64,000 bases of DNA from Mesocentrotus franciscanus (taxonomy: Eukaryota; Echinodermata; Echinoidea; Camarodonta; Strongylocentrotidae), in the NCBI GenBank assembly GCA_037976565.1, contig CP137667.1, forward strand, positions 35,445,366 through 35,509,365, in the 5' to 3' direction. The notes beneath the pieces are model-generated. The model was not told the DNA's origin, did not search any database, and saw only the letters and a program-made list of their open reading frames with translations. Shown piece after piece: positions 22,310-33,600 of the stretch (its first letter is position 1; each line of letters begins with the position of its first letter). Position numbers and translations under genes: made by a program.

Positions 22310-22420
22310 TTGTGGTCTTGTGGACCTTAAGCCTTGAGGACCTTAAGTCTTGAGGACCTTAAGTCTTGTGGACCTATAGTCTTGTAGATCTTATGCCTTT
22401 TAGACCACAAGCCTTGTGGA
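22310..22420. repeat. Short tandem repeat, unit about 17-18 bp
   Basis: Six or so units of the form cttgtggaccttaagtc follow each other with substitutions. Confidence 0.75.
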
Positions 22421-22783
22421 CATCCAGTCCATTTTCCATTCTTTGGAACCTTAAGTCAACTGCGAATTTCCTTTTCCTGTTGTTATCGCTGCATGGTAGT
22501 TGGTAATCTCTATTACCAATCATGCACCCCTATCTCACATCGTCTGTTGATAGCAAGAAGACCATTAACTCTGTTGTAAATAATAGGAATGAACGCCCTG
22601 CTGGCACTCAGCAGATGATGCATACCCAAGCATTGTCTGAGGATATGGTATGAAGAGAATTAAACAAGGGTCACACTAGTCTAGTAGTAGTATTTCATGT
22701 ACAATAGGAGACCTATCAACTTATCATGACTACAAAAGCAAATGTTTCAAATGAATAAATACTTAAGATGGCATTGTTGCTCT

Positions 22784-22797
22784 GTCGCCATGACAAC
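22784..22797. promoter_or_regulatory. X-box-like (RFX) site
   Basis: gtcgccatgacaac matches the palindromic RFX consensus (GTNRCC, short spacer, RGYAAC) closely. Function is inferred only. Confidence 0.3.
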
Positions 22798-23284
22798 CTG
22801 AAAGTCATGAAGGGCATGTCCATGTACTATAATATACAATCGTACGGTTCTATTTTTTACTACTCTTAGTTTTACTAGTTTTACTTCAATACAGATCTAC
22901 ATAGAGCAAGATATCTACAGCCATTTAGCTCACAAAAGATGTATTATTTTTCACAAGACATTCAAAAGTTGGCTAAATTTTGTACAACAATGAACTATGT
23001 CACACGTTACTACTCCACTACTTGGTGAAAAAGATTTACAATAATTCTTTTTTTCTTTGTTAAATTAATATTATAGACATCATGATTATATCACACGAAG
23101 ATCAAACAATTTCTCATCTTTAATTTACATGTACATGTATAAGTTAAGAAGTATGTCATATGTAATTTCTAAATTTCACAGCGATTGATTTTTGTTTAAA
23201 TGACAGGGCGGCTACAGTTTACTTTCTTGAAGAGTATTTCATGTTTTCAAAACCTAGAAGCAAGTTTTTATCCTCAATTAGATC

Positions 23285-23389
23285 TGGGACCCGTTTCACA
23301 AAGCCTTTTTTCAAATGACAAATTTCAGTAGCTTATAACAAAAACTGTCATTTGTCACTGATGACAAGTTTTGTGAAACGCCCCCCTGG
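23285..23389. mobile_element. Small TIR element in APP 3' flank
   Basis: gggacccgtttcacaaag at the left and cttttgtgaaacgcccccc-like sequence at the right are inverted; inner arms (caaatgacaaattt, tgtcatttgtcactga) also pair. About 105 bp, non-coding. Confidence 0.65.
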
Positions 23390-24201
23390 TCATCGACTTA
23401 AGCCTGTGGCATGGAAAACATTTTTTGCAAACGTATTCCATACCAAGCAGTCCCAATAGCAATATTTTTCATTCTCTGAATAAAAAAGCTCCACATGAAA
23501 ACCTGAAATACTCATGTCAAATACGTGTGAGTTTTTAATAATAACATTGCAAGTCTAGCTCACAAGTCAAGTCAGATTTACAATACGACACTCTCTTTTT
23601 TCCATCTTTACAAGACGAGTCACAAGACTTGATTAGAATACACAAGTTTAATAAGTTATGAGTTAGGTATGATTCTCTAACATCATATAATGTTAACGTA
23701 TCGATTTTGTGTGCTGCAAGTTTCGCATTTAATAGCTTGTCATAGCATAGTTAATATCAATTCCTCATCATATTTTCGTTATGTATATCACAATTATGCA
23801 ATGAAACACATAAAACGAAAAGGTTTTGTATGTATTGTGACTCTTAACAATGGAATGAGTGCCGAAAAAAATGCATTCTGAATCATAACTTACACTGGTT
23901 TATTACAATAAATAAAAAAATCTTACTGTACATTCAATATTGCAGTGCTTAAAAGCTTCTTTCTTTAATAGAGGAAAAGTTTCAGAAGAGGGGTATATTT
24001 TCGTAGACACAGGTTGTGATACTGATATACACAAACATATATATATATATATATTGATGTGGTGGAAAGAAAAGTAAGTGAATACTACTCGATGAAGTAC
24101 GCAGAATATATAGGAATATGTTGTGCTATTCATGACGAGTTGATTACCTTGCGAGAGTATGTAATTACTATACGTTTGTGATCATAGATGTAGCGATACA
24201 C

Positions 24202-24207
24202 TTTATT
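24202..24207 (-). terminator. Candidate poly(A) signal of APP
   Basis: AATAAA on the minus strand, 223 bases beyond the APP stop codon. It is the nearest hexamer found, but a longer 3' UTR is equally possible. Confidence 0.3.
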
Positions 24208-24429
24208 TTAACTACTATAGACATGAGAGCAGTAGTACTACATAGGAAAGTACCCTCATGGAAAGCGAGCTGATATGATGAGCGATTATCCGTTCGTCCG
24301 CAAGAATGTTATGCTACTATTTCTGTGCTTGATGATTTTCTGTTCAATATAAATAAACATAGGTGCAGGATTACACAGTTCAGCAATAGAGGGCGATCAT
24401 ATTTTTTGGTCAACTCTCTGTCGAGAGAG

Positions 24430-24681
24430 CTACTGCATGTCAAAGTACTTATATGTTGGGTTTTCGTATCCGTTTTGCTGCATGGCCACAATATGCCTCT
24501 GCTCGACTGTTAGGTTAGGGTCGATCTCGGTGAATCCGCTGTTGACAGGCGTTCGTCGAGTCTTCCTCCTGACAATGAGGACTGCAATGACGAGTACTGT
24601 GGCCACGGCAAGCACTCCGCATGCGAGTCCAAATGCCATCATGGGCTCGTACCTCAGCGACATGCGCTTTTTAGTGACAGA
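24430..24681 (-). CDS. APP: APP terminal exon: transmembrane helix and cytoplasmic tail
   Basis: Acceptor aaaccag then 83 codons and TAG. A short basic stretch (VTKKR) and MSLRYEPMM precede a hydrophobic helix beginning AFGLACGVLAVATVL, which contains one GxxxG pair. Stop-transfer residues RRKTRR follow. The tail keeps the PTB/clathrin motif in GYENPTYKYF and the HIVAMQQNG segment. The phospho-site that is Val-Thr-Pro in human APP reads Leu-Thr-Val here, so proline-directed kinases should not recognise it. Confidence 0.95.
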   Translation of the reverse strand, partial: SVTKKRMSLRYEPMMAFGLACGVLAVATVLVIAVLIVRRKTRRTPVNSGFTEIDPNLTVEQRHIVAMQQNGYENPTYKYFDMQ

Positions 24682-27600
24682 CTGGTTTACCAAGGTGAGT
24701 TGGAAAAAGAGAAGAAAGGATAGCTTGTAAGTATACAAATATAAGTATGTTATAAATGGATGCGACATACCTGATTCTAACATGTTCCTTAGAGGACAGA
24801 AAGTTATATTTAGGTGGTAAAAAAATGATGTAAAACAATTTTTTAACACTAGCAAACATACATGGAAGATGCCTTAATGGCTCAACTATTTAATACAATT
24901 TTGAGCTCTATAGATAATTTTCACTCAGTGAAAAGCAAGGAAATCCTAAGACTTTCACAATCTCTATCCAAATAAAATACACTTAGAAAAACTTTGTTAA
25001 ATGTTCACTGCTGCCTCTTATGCCTCACCTACACCGCCAAATCAATAGCTCGATGACTTCAAATTGACTACGTATTAAAAACCTTAGATTAGGAATGGTG
25101 TTATTACTCACGCTATCAATGCTATTGACATCCTGCCTGCTGACCAATCTCTGTTTCTCTACCCTGGCAGCGGCCGCGGACTTCTCCACCTTAGCTTTAG
25201 GTTTCTGAGCTATGATTAGGGTCTGGGGCTTGACGACTTCGGTATCAAGAGGAGCGGTAAGCTCGTCGTCTAAATAACTCTCAATAGGTTTAACTGCAAA
25301 GAGGAAAGACGGATGAAAAAGAAGTGAGTTTATGAATTCACTCGAGGCCATAGCCTTGCGTTTCTAAGCTATGATTAGGGTTTGGGGCTTGACGACCTCG
25401 TCACCTTGAAGAGAAGTGAGCTCTTTGTCTGAATAAACTCTTTATAGGTTTGTCTTCAAAGGGGAGAGCTCCTCATCTACATAACTCTTAGGAATTCAGT
25501 CACATAGTGTAATCATAGTGGAATTACATCTAGGCCAATCTCTTATTTTCTGAATGCTGTATTCCCCTTGGTCATTTGGCCTGCTAGCTAATTTGATCCT
25601 GCCAGCTAAAATATCAACAAAAAGACAACAAACATTCAGACTTTCAGAGACAAGTGACATTAATTCATACATCAATACATATCTGGCCCATCTGATAAAT
25701 TAATAAAGAGCTTCTGCTTATTCTAAATAAGTACCAACAGCTGTCCCACATATTGGCTTTGATGTCAGCATCACATAGTCTCACATATCAGCTTTGATGT
25801 CAGTACATTACATAGTTCTAAATACAAACTTTGATGTCTGTACATCACTGCTTACCTGCAACAATCTGTACTTTTTCTGCTGGGACCTGGATCTCCGTCT
25901 CTTGTTCTATCTCTGGCTCAGTGTCTCTGCTGGGTGTGGGTGGTTCTGGCTCTGTCTGTGTAGCTGTAGAGGTCCTGGGCTTGGTCTGGCTGGGACTAGG
26001 CTTAGTCTGGGCTGGGCTAGTCTTTGCCATGGTGCTTGGTTTGGTCTCAAGCTCTTGGAGACGGTTGGGGCTTCCGTGTCCTCTTCCAGGAATTCCTCCT
26101 GTGTGATGAAGAGAAGGTTCAAATAGGTGGAATTTGATCTTTGTGTCAATATTAATTAAAACCATGAAATTTGTATTTTCAAATTAAGTTTGTATTGTCC
26201 ATAATTCCGCTACAGGTTCAAGCTCAATTCACTTGGCAGCATTTGCCTCTGTTGTTCTTTCTTAACGACTTTCCCCATCTCTCTCTAAAAACATACATGT
26301 ATCTTAATCCTTGCGTATCTGGTTCTTATTTCATACCTTCATACCTTCTCTCACCTTGCATTCAAAAGAATATCTTCGTCACACTCACCACTTCTTCTAA
26401 TTCTTCCTCCTCTTCTTGCGAGATGACTTCATCTACTACTTCTGGTTCCATAATCTCGGCTACCGGTTCCAGCTCGGTGCGCTTGGCAGGTGGTGCTTCC
26501 GTCACCTCAGACACCTCCACCTCCTCCTCCTCCTCTTCCTCCTCCTCCTCCTCTTCGGTAGCTCGGATGAGAGCTGCATCTTCTGGAGTGTCATGGGTGC
26601 TGTCCAAGAGAGCATCTGCAAAGGTCAAAGGCCAGGGTCAGTTTACATGTCTAATGTTTAATACTTATACCTTTATTTTCTTTGTGCTTATTCTTTTATA
26701 GAACTAAACATTCCATTTAAAGATACCTGACGAAAATGCTCATGCTGTAAACTTCTGCAGAACTTGATCTCTATACTTGTCTCCTATTCTTGTGACTTTT
26801 CAAACACAGAGTTTTCGTCTGATGTGAACTGACCTACATGACTTCCAGTCCAAATTGTCTGTTGAGAGTCAGAAGGGCGTTAAGTCATGTACTTTTACAC
26901 AAAGTTAAAGCCCCTCTGGCTCTAAGCAGACAAAATGCTCACTGTACTTACCAACTTTAGGCTTGAGTTCAGCGTAGAGGTCCGGCAAATTCTGGAGCAA
27001 GTCTACGCTCTGTGCCACTTCAAAGTCCAGGGTCTTGAGCTTGTTGAGGGTGAAGCGCTTGTGCTGGTCTGCCTTCATGGGGTCAGTCTTGCGCAGGTGC
27101 TTGTAGTGGGTGATGTAGTGCTGTCTGGTCTTCTGGATGGCGTGGAGGTATCGCCTCAGAGAGTGAAGGATCTTCTTCGACTGGAAGAAAGGAAAAACAA
27201 ATTGAGATAATTATTTTTCAAATTCGATGACAGATGGAAAAGTCCAATCACGTGGAAGGGTGTTTGAGAAGTGTACCCATCAAGGTTCATTTTGAAGTTG
27301 ACATGAAAGTGTCATCTAAAGGCATGAAGAATGTCCTTGACTGGGAGAAAGGAAACATCAAGACTATTTTTTAAGTTTTCCTGAACAAGGACAAATGAAT
27401 ATGCATACGGAAGGCTATATTTGGTTAGTGTACGAAATATACAGTGGAGTAAATGTGGCAAGAACGTGTGTTGTATACCCAGACGTTGTGTGTCTGGACA
27501 GGTTGTGTTTCCAGACAGTTGATTTAAAACGGCATTTTGACAAAGCTTACAATCTTCTAAGACATATGCTGGACAATATTATACTGGACAAATATTCATG

Positions 27601-30600
27601 ATGGTTAGTGCTATTTGATAAATATTTCTTAATTAAATCAGGGCAAAAAAGAAGGCTCATTATTTTTAGTGTCCGGACACACAACTCCCCATCATACATC
27701 AGAGCAAATGATTCTACAAGTGACATATGTCTGTAGTTTTTACAAGACGTACCTTTGGTTTAGGGACATCGACTGTGAACCTGTAAGCCTCATAGGATGC
27801 ATTGATCTTCTCGCGTAGACTGACGGCGATGTGGACCTGATGGGCTTCTCTAAGCTCCTCCGTCTCTTCTGCGTTCTCCGTTTCCATGGTACCGATCGTC
27901 TGCTCAAACCTCTGGGTCATCTCCTTCCTCATCTGCTCAGCAGCCTGGAACGATTAATGGAATGGGAGAAATGTACCATCAGTAAGAAACACAAAAACAA
28001 TGTATTCTCAATAGCTTATAGCGATAATTCACTCAAATTGTTACTAAATTGGTCCCAAACTGCCAAACGATTCCAGAGTGATTACAAACCAACTGACTCT
28101 TATCATTCAAATTAATGTCAATTTTTGTTTGGTCTCTTGTCGGTCTGATGTTGGGATTATAACATAACATGTACTAGAATTTCTTACTGAACGACATAAC
28201 ATTTAGCACCTTAACTCTGGATCTTTGGCTTTAAGTATTTACATCTGTGACCAATAACAGCTTGCCTCCAGGTCCTTGCCTTGGCCTTGGGTATTTACAC
28301 AAAACAACCTCTTTCCCATCTCCTCTCTGCATCTAATGTCTTGAATATCAACACCAAACCAAACACCCTATAAAACCTTACCTCTGGGTCCTTGGCCTTG
28401 AGTGTCTCGTAGTGCTCTTGTGCTTCCTGCCATTGTTGCATGACCCGGGCCATCTTGGCCTTCTGGTTTGATGAGAGACGGCCCTTGGCATTGCTGTACT
28501 CCTTCTTCTCCACCCTACCAGCGAGCCCTTGCTCAGAAAAGTAGGGGTCATCCAGGATGTTGCTGGTGATCTGTGGCTTAGCAACTGCAAACGAATAACA
28601 AACAAGGCTTGCAAGGATTGGCGGATTTTGGAAGGCACAACCTATACCCCCTTTAAAAATAACCCAATTGACATACCTTGTGCATACACCACCAAGAAAA
28701 ACGTCCCCCTCTCCCTTAAAATTTTCAACGCCAGAAGCACCTCAAAAATATGATAACCTTGTGCTTGTCATAATTTTATATAGTACATAAGCACTGTAAA
28801 CACCTGTATGCAATATGTTACCATTAATGGCACAGTTACCATCAATGCTAAGTTTAATGCAACAGGGCCCAAGGGATTCAATATTATTAAATGTCCTCTA
28901 ACAAAACTAATGGGACTCAGAAGTTTCTTAAATTGGTCAACAGATGAAGCAGTGTTCATCTGTCTTCTTTTAGAGTTAGTATTGTGTCGTACAGCCATCC
29001 CAAAGTATCATCATCTTCACTCACCAACATTATCCCTCTCTGGGGCTGGGGCTTGTACCGGCAACTCCTCCTGGACCTGAGGCATAGTCTCCCCTGCTGC
29101 GGCCTCGGCCTCAGCCTCGGCCTCCTCCTCCTCCTCCTCCACCTCGGTCTCCTCCTCCCCTGCGGTCATCGGCCTGTAGGTGGGAGGGGGGCAGCAGGTG
29201 TACTCCACGCCCTTGAATTTATCCGTCTGACAGGGGAGGAGCATGCCAGTGGAGTTGATGGCCATCTTCTTGCCTCGGCAGTCTTCGTCTGCAACCTGTT
29301 TTGGTGAGAATATGAGGAGAGGAGATGGATTAAACGAGGGAAAGACTGAAAAGAGGACTGGAAAGCCAATAAAAGAGCTCTGGACAACTACTGAGAAGCC
29401 AGAAAATTTTGCTACTTCACCATTGATTCAGACTGACACCATGAAATAATTGTATTACCATGCTGAAGAATACGGAATGGTAAGATTCACAAGAGTTCTT
29501 GCTACGAAAAGAGCTATCATTAACATCATAAGAGATAGTAACTTTGGAAGTAGACCCTACATGTAAATCTTACAGATGTATATTGATTTATATTAATGTT
29601 GGGCTTATATTCACTGTACCACATTGTAAAAATATATCAAAGTTGTGTCAATACATGAACATATCAGTGACTTTCAATATTGTCATCTTTTAACAGTTCT
29701 TGGGGACAAAATGAGAAAATGATTTTAGAAAGTTCCCACAGAAATCACACCATATACATGCTTGTAGTAGTAATGAGTTCTTGTACTAAATAAGTAATTT
29801 CGACACTGACCCCTTTCCAGTAGTTGGGCTCCCTGCAGGTGTGCTCATTATTCTTGTGGTAAAATGTTGGTCTATTTTTAATATACATGTACGTATTTTC
29901 ATGCTGTTATTTTGTTTTAATCGAATACACCAATAAATATATCAAAGTAACAGCTGAAAACAGTATTTTGATAAAATGTAACAACAACTTTGATTGCCTA
30001 CAAGGAAAAATCACTCTTTATATTGAAGATAAATAAACATTAAAATCCATTGAAATGAAAACAAAATCAAGAGACTTACCCCTTTCCAGTATTCGGGTTC
30101 CCTGCACGTGTTCTCGTCATGCTTGTGGTAAAACTTGCAGACGTTGTAGACCATGAGGGCATCGCTCTCGAAAGGGCCAACTGATGGAGAAAGGAAGAGA
30201 AGATCGTGAGAATTATCACGGTTGAAAAATGAATGTAATATGATGAAGTAAATTTGAAACCATCATATATGCTGATGCATTGCCCTAGTATAGATTCATT
30301 CTCCCCTCTCTCTCCTCCTCATCGAATATGTATAATATCTTTGATTTTGAAATAACATTTTTACCACACTCGTAACATTTAGGAACGGGTTAAATCTAGG
30401 CAAAGAGATTCCCGAATATCCTCAAATGAGCCCATACGTAGGTATATTGCACTTGACGAGTGCTAGAGCGATGCAAAGGGAATATTCTATGATGAATTTG
30501 GGATTGGGGGAGACGCGAAACTTTTCGTTTCTTAAAAGAATGTCGTGACTAACAAAAGGTTGAAAGGCGCTGCTCAATATCTTACCAAGACATCTATAGT

Positions 30601-33600
30601 AGGTGACCTTTGCCGAGCTAATACATTCCTCTCCGTTGACCGGACACCACTGGTCAATCAATATAGGCTGACTGCTGTCCACTATGTTATTTATCTCTGT
30701 GTCAGGGTATTTCTGCAAAGATACAAGAATAGAGAATATTGAATTTAATATATGGCATTTTCGTACATGAACCAAATGGGAAAGTTGTCCATGACTACCC
30801 CCACTGACCAATTTGAGGTTTGCATTTTGCATAGATTTTATAGTGATCTCATCATTCAAACATTCATAAATCTCTTATTATTGATGCAAAAATCTGTTTT
30901 CACTTCAATACCAATTTTGTAGACAAATGAAATAAATAACTTTAAAGGTAAAGACCAGTTTTGGAAACGCCCCTCTCTCAAAAAAATGAAATGGAAGCTC
31001 TCATTACCAATCATGTGAAAGAATATGTTTTGACTAATACGTGATGATACAAATTTTGCCGGGAAACCGCCTACTTAGCCTACTAATTGATATATTTGGT
31101 AAATTATTATATCTATTGGGACCAAATAGATATCGCGCACGTGGTCGCGTAGTCCCATACACATCTTTCTGTGTACAGTGATTGTAACTTTACCAAGACT
31201 GGGCCAAATTTCTTATCATTTTGATGATTCCAGAACCTTGCAGTACACACCAATACTTATATGCTAGATGATCAACCTTTTCTGATCGATTCTGCAACGT
31301 TTCTTTCACAATGCAATCGCATGACCAGAACTGGTCATTATCTTTAAACAAAAATCAACTTAACCAGTTTCCCCTGTATATATCATCATGAGACAGGTGT
31401 GCAATATGAGGAATTAAATCTTATTGCATATTTTCAATTTCTTTTCTGCCTGTCTCTCTGTCTGTCTGTCTATCATAGCCTACAGTCTGTCTGTCTGTCT
31501 ATCATAGCCTACAGTCTGTCTGTCTGTCTATCATAGCCTACAGTCTGTCTGTCTGTCTATCATAGCCTACAGTCTGTCTGTCTGTCTGTCTATCATAGCC
31601 TACAGTCTGTCTGTCTGTCTATCATAGCCTACAGTCTGTCTGTCTGTCTATCATAGCCTACAGTCTGTCTGTCTGTCTATCATAGCCTACAGTCTGTCTG
31701 TCTGTCTATCATAGCCTACAGTCTGTCTGTCTGTCTATCATAGCCTACAGTCTGTTCACAAATCACAATCTGCAGTCTCACGTTCTGAAATACTTGACCC
31801 AGCTAGGCACTTCAATTGAGTGCTTTCAAGTTCATGGGTAGGACCAGGGGAGGAATAGAGAGGAAGAGAGGGATTAGAGAGAGGGAGATAGTAGAGATAG
31901 ATATAGGGAGAGAAATAGATAGAGATAGAGATAGAGATAGAGGGATATAAAGAGAAAGCTACGGAGGGAGAGAAAGCGATAGAAGGAGAGATAGCGATAG
32001 AGGGAGAGAAAGAGATGGGGTGAGAGAGTGAGAAATAGTAGAGAGAGAGGAGGAGAAGGGGTGAGAGAGTGAGAAATAGTAGAGAGAGTGAGAAATAGTA
32101 GAGAGAGAGGGGGAGAAGGGGTGAGAGAGTGAGAAATAGTAGAGAGAGAGGAGGAGAAGGGGTGAGAGAGTGAGAAATAGTAGAGAGAGAGAGAGGAGGA
32201 GAAGGGGTGAGAGAGTGAGAAATAGTAGAGAGTGAGAGGGAGAGGGAGAGAGAGAGAGAAGGGGTGGGGAAAGTGAGAGATAAAAAGAGAGACAGAGAAA
32301 TAGATGGAGACTGCAGTTATCATCCGCAGCAATACATGCTCTGCATAATAATGATAGGCCATGTTTTCCCAAACAGACCAGGCGTAGGAGCAGGTGTGTG
32401 CATTCGGCGCTGAATGCAGTAAAAAATCAATATCAAATCTGAGCTGGAACACAGACAGAGGGGCTTGATGATGTGGCCATTTTATTTCTCTCCTTGTTTC
32501 TGTCTACGCAAAAAAAAAAGGTAACCTACATGTATGTATGCAAGTATATGTACTGTGGAGTAGATAAACCCTGTCGCAAAAGAACATTAACATGTTTGCA
32601 TGCGGGATATACTGGACTATAATATGCTTTGCCGTTTAGAGTTTTCTAAGGGTCTAAATTAATCGGCCATACCTCCTCAATTGGCAACACTTGCATTGGA
32701 CAATGCTTTGCAGTTTAGAGTTTTCTGAGGGTCTAAATTAATCAGTTTTTGCTCCTCAAATTGGCAAAAATTGCATTTTCCACTCTTTTGAGGTTAAAAA
32801 ATAAGAAAGTGTATAAATAAACAGTGTGAATGAAAATTACGATGAAATTGCCCACTTATACATGATAATAGTGATTGCATTGCCCATATTAATAGAGACT
32901 TCAGTGATATGTTTGTATAAATTAAATCACTTTTAGTCATTAACAGCACACTGTACTGCAACAGAAATTAACTCAAATTTTCCAGTGATGTTTGCACTTG
33001 GCTGCCAATGTAAAATTTATAATTAACTAAAAGGTGATATTTAACTGTTATTGGTAGTTTTTCTCTCCTCTCATATGTGTTCTTTTTTTGGCAGTGTTTT
33101 TTGGAGGCCATATACCAGGTCACGAATGAGTAAGGCTCTATTGCATCTCGTGTCCGAACTACCAAGAAATCCAGGATCTGATATTCGCCCTACAACCCCA
33201 ACACATCCATATGGAGAAAGCCAATTACGTCTGTCGGCAGAAGAAGGTATCCAAAATAAAATCACAGCCTCCGGGGCTTGAAGAAACGGCCGTGAAACTG
33301 GACATCAAAATTTAATTTAGAGTTATCAACGAGGGTATGAATTTTCATTGGTGTCGGTTTCTAGCTATGCATACAGAGTGCTGTTTGGGGGGCTGCGACA
33401 GGCGACGGATCAAAGCGATGCCTCAAGATTTGTTCACATATGAAAGAGGAAACTGCTTCTGTTTTTTGGTTTAATGATGCTCAGCAAAGTAGTCCAAGAT
33501 ACACTTATATGTCCCATACGCTTCTAAGTATTACTGAATTATATTTTGGAATTGTGAACAAAAGTGACATGGAAATATCGTTTCATTTAACGTTCTGTCT

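Larger units (their letters stand above)
19043..24429 (-). other. 3' UTR and downstream flank of the APP gene
   Basis: This 5.4 kb downstream of the APP stop has no coding exon I recognise. It is AT-rich and holds the TIR elements at 20374-20522 and 23285-23389, a diverged palindrome near 20600-20810, a short tandem repeat at 22310-22420, an X-box-like site at 22784-22797 and an AT tract at 24036-24053. The mRNA end is not fixed: candidate signals on the minus strand lie at 24202-24207 and 23899-23904. Confidence 0.5.

Noticed and set aside
25794..26126. Plus-strand frames with Gly/Leu-rich sequence
   Set aside because: Antisense shadows of the APP stalk exon.
26171..26701. Long plus-strand frame with Ser runs
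   Set aside because: Antisense shadow of the Glu-rich APP exon.
31448..31755. Regular 29 bp repeat resembling a CRISPR array
   Set aside because: Units are contiguous with no unique spacers, and the context is eukaryotic.
31874..32452. Leu/Ser-rich minus-strand frames
   Set aside because: Produced by GA-rich satellite DNA.
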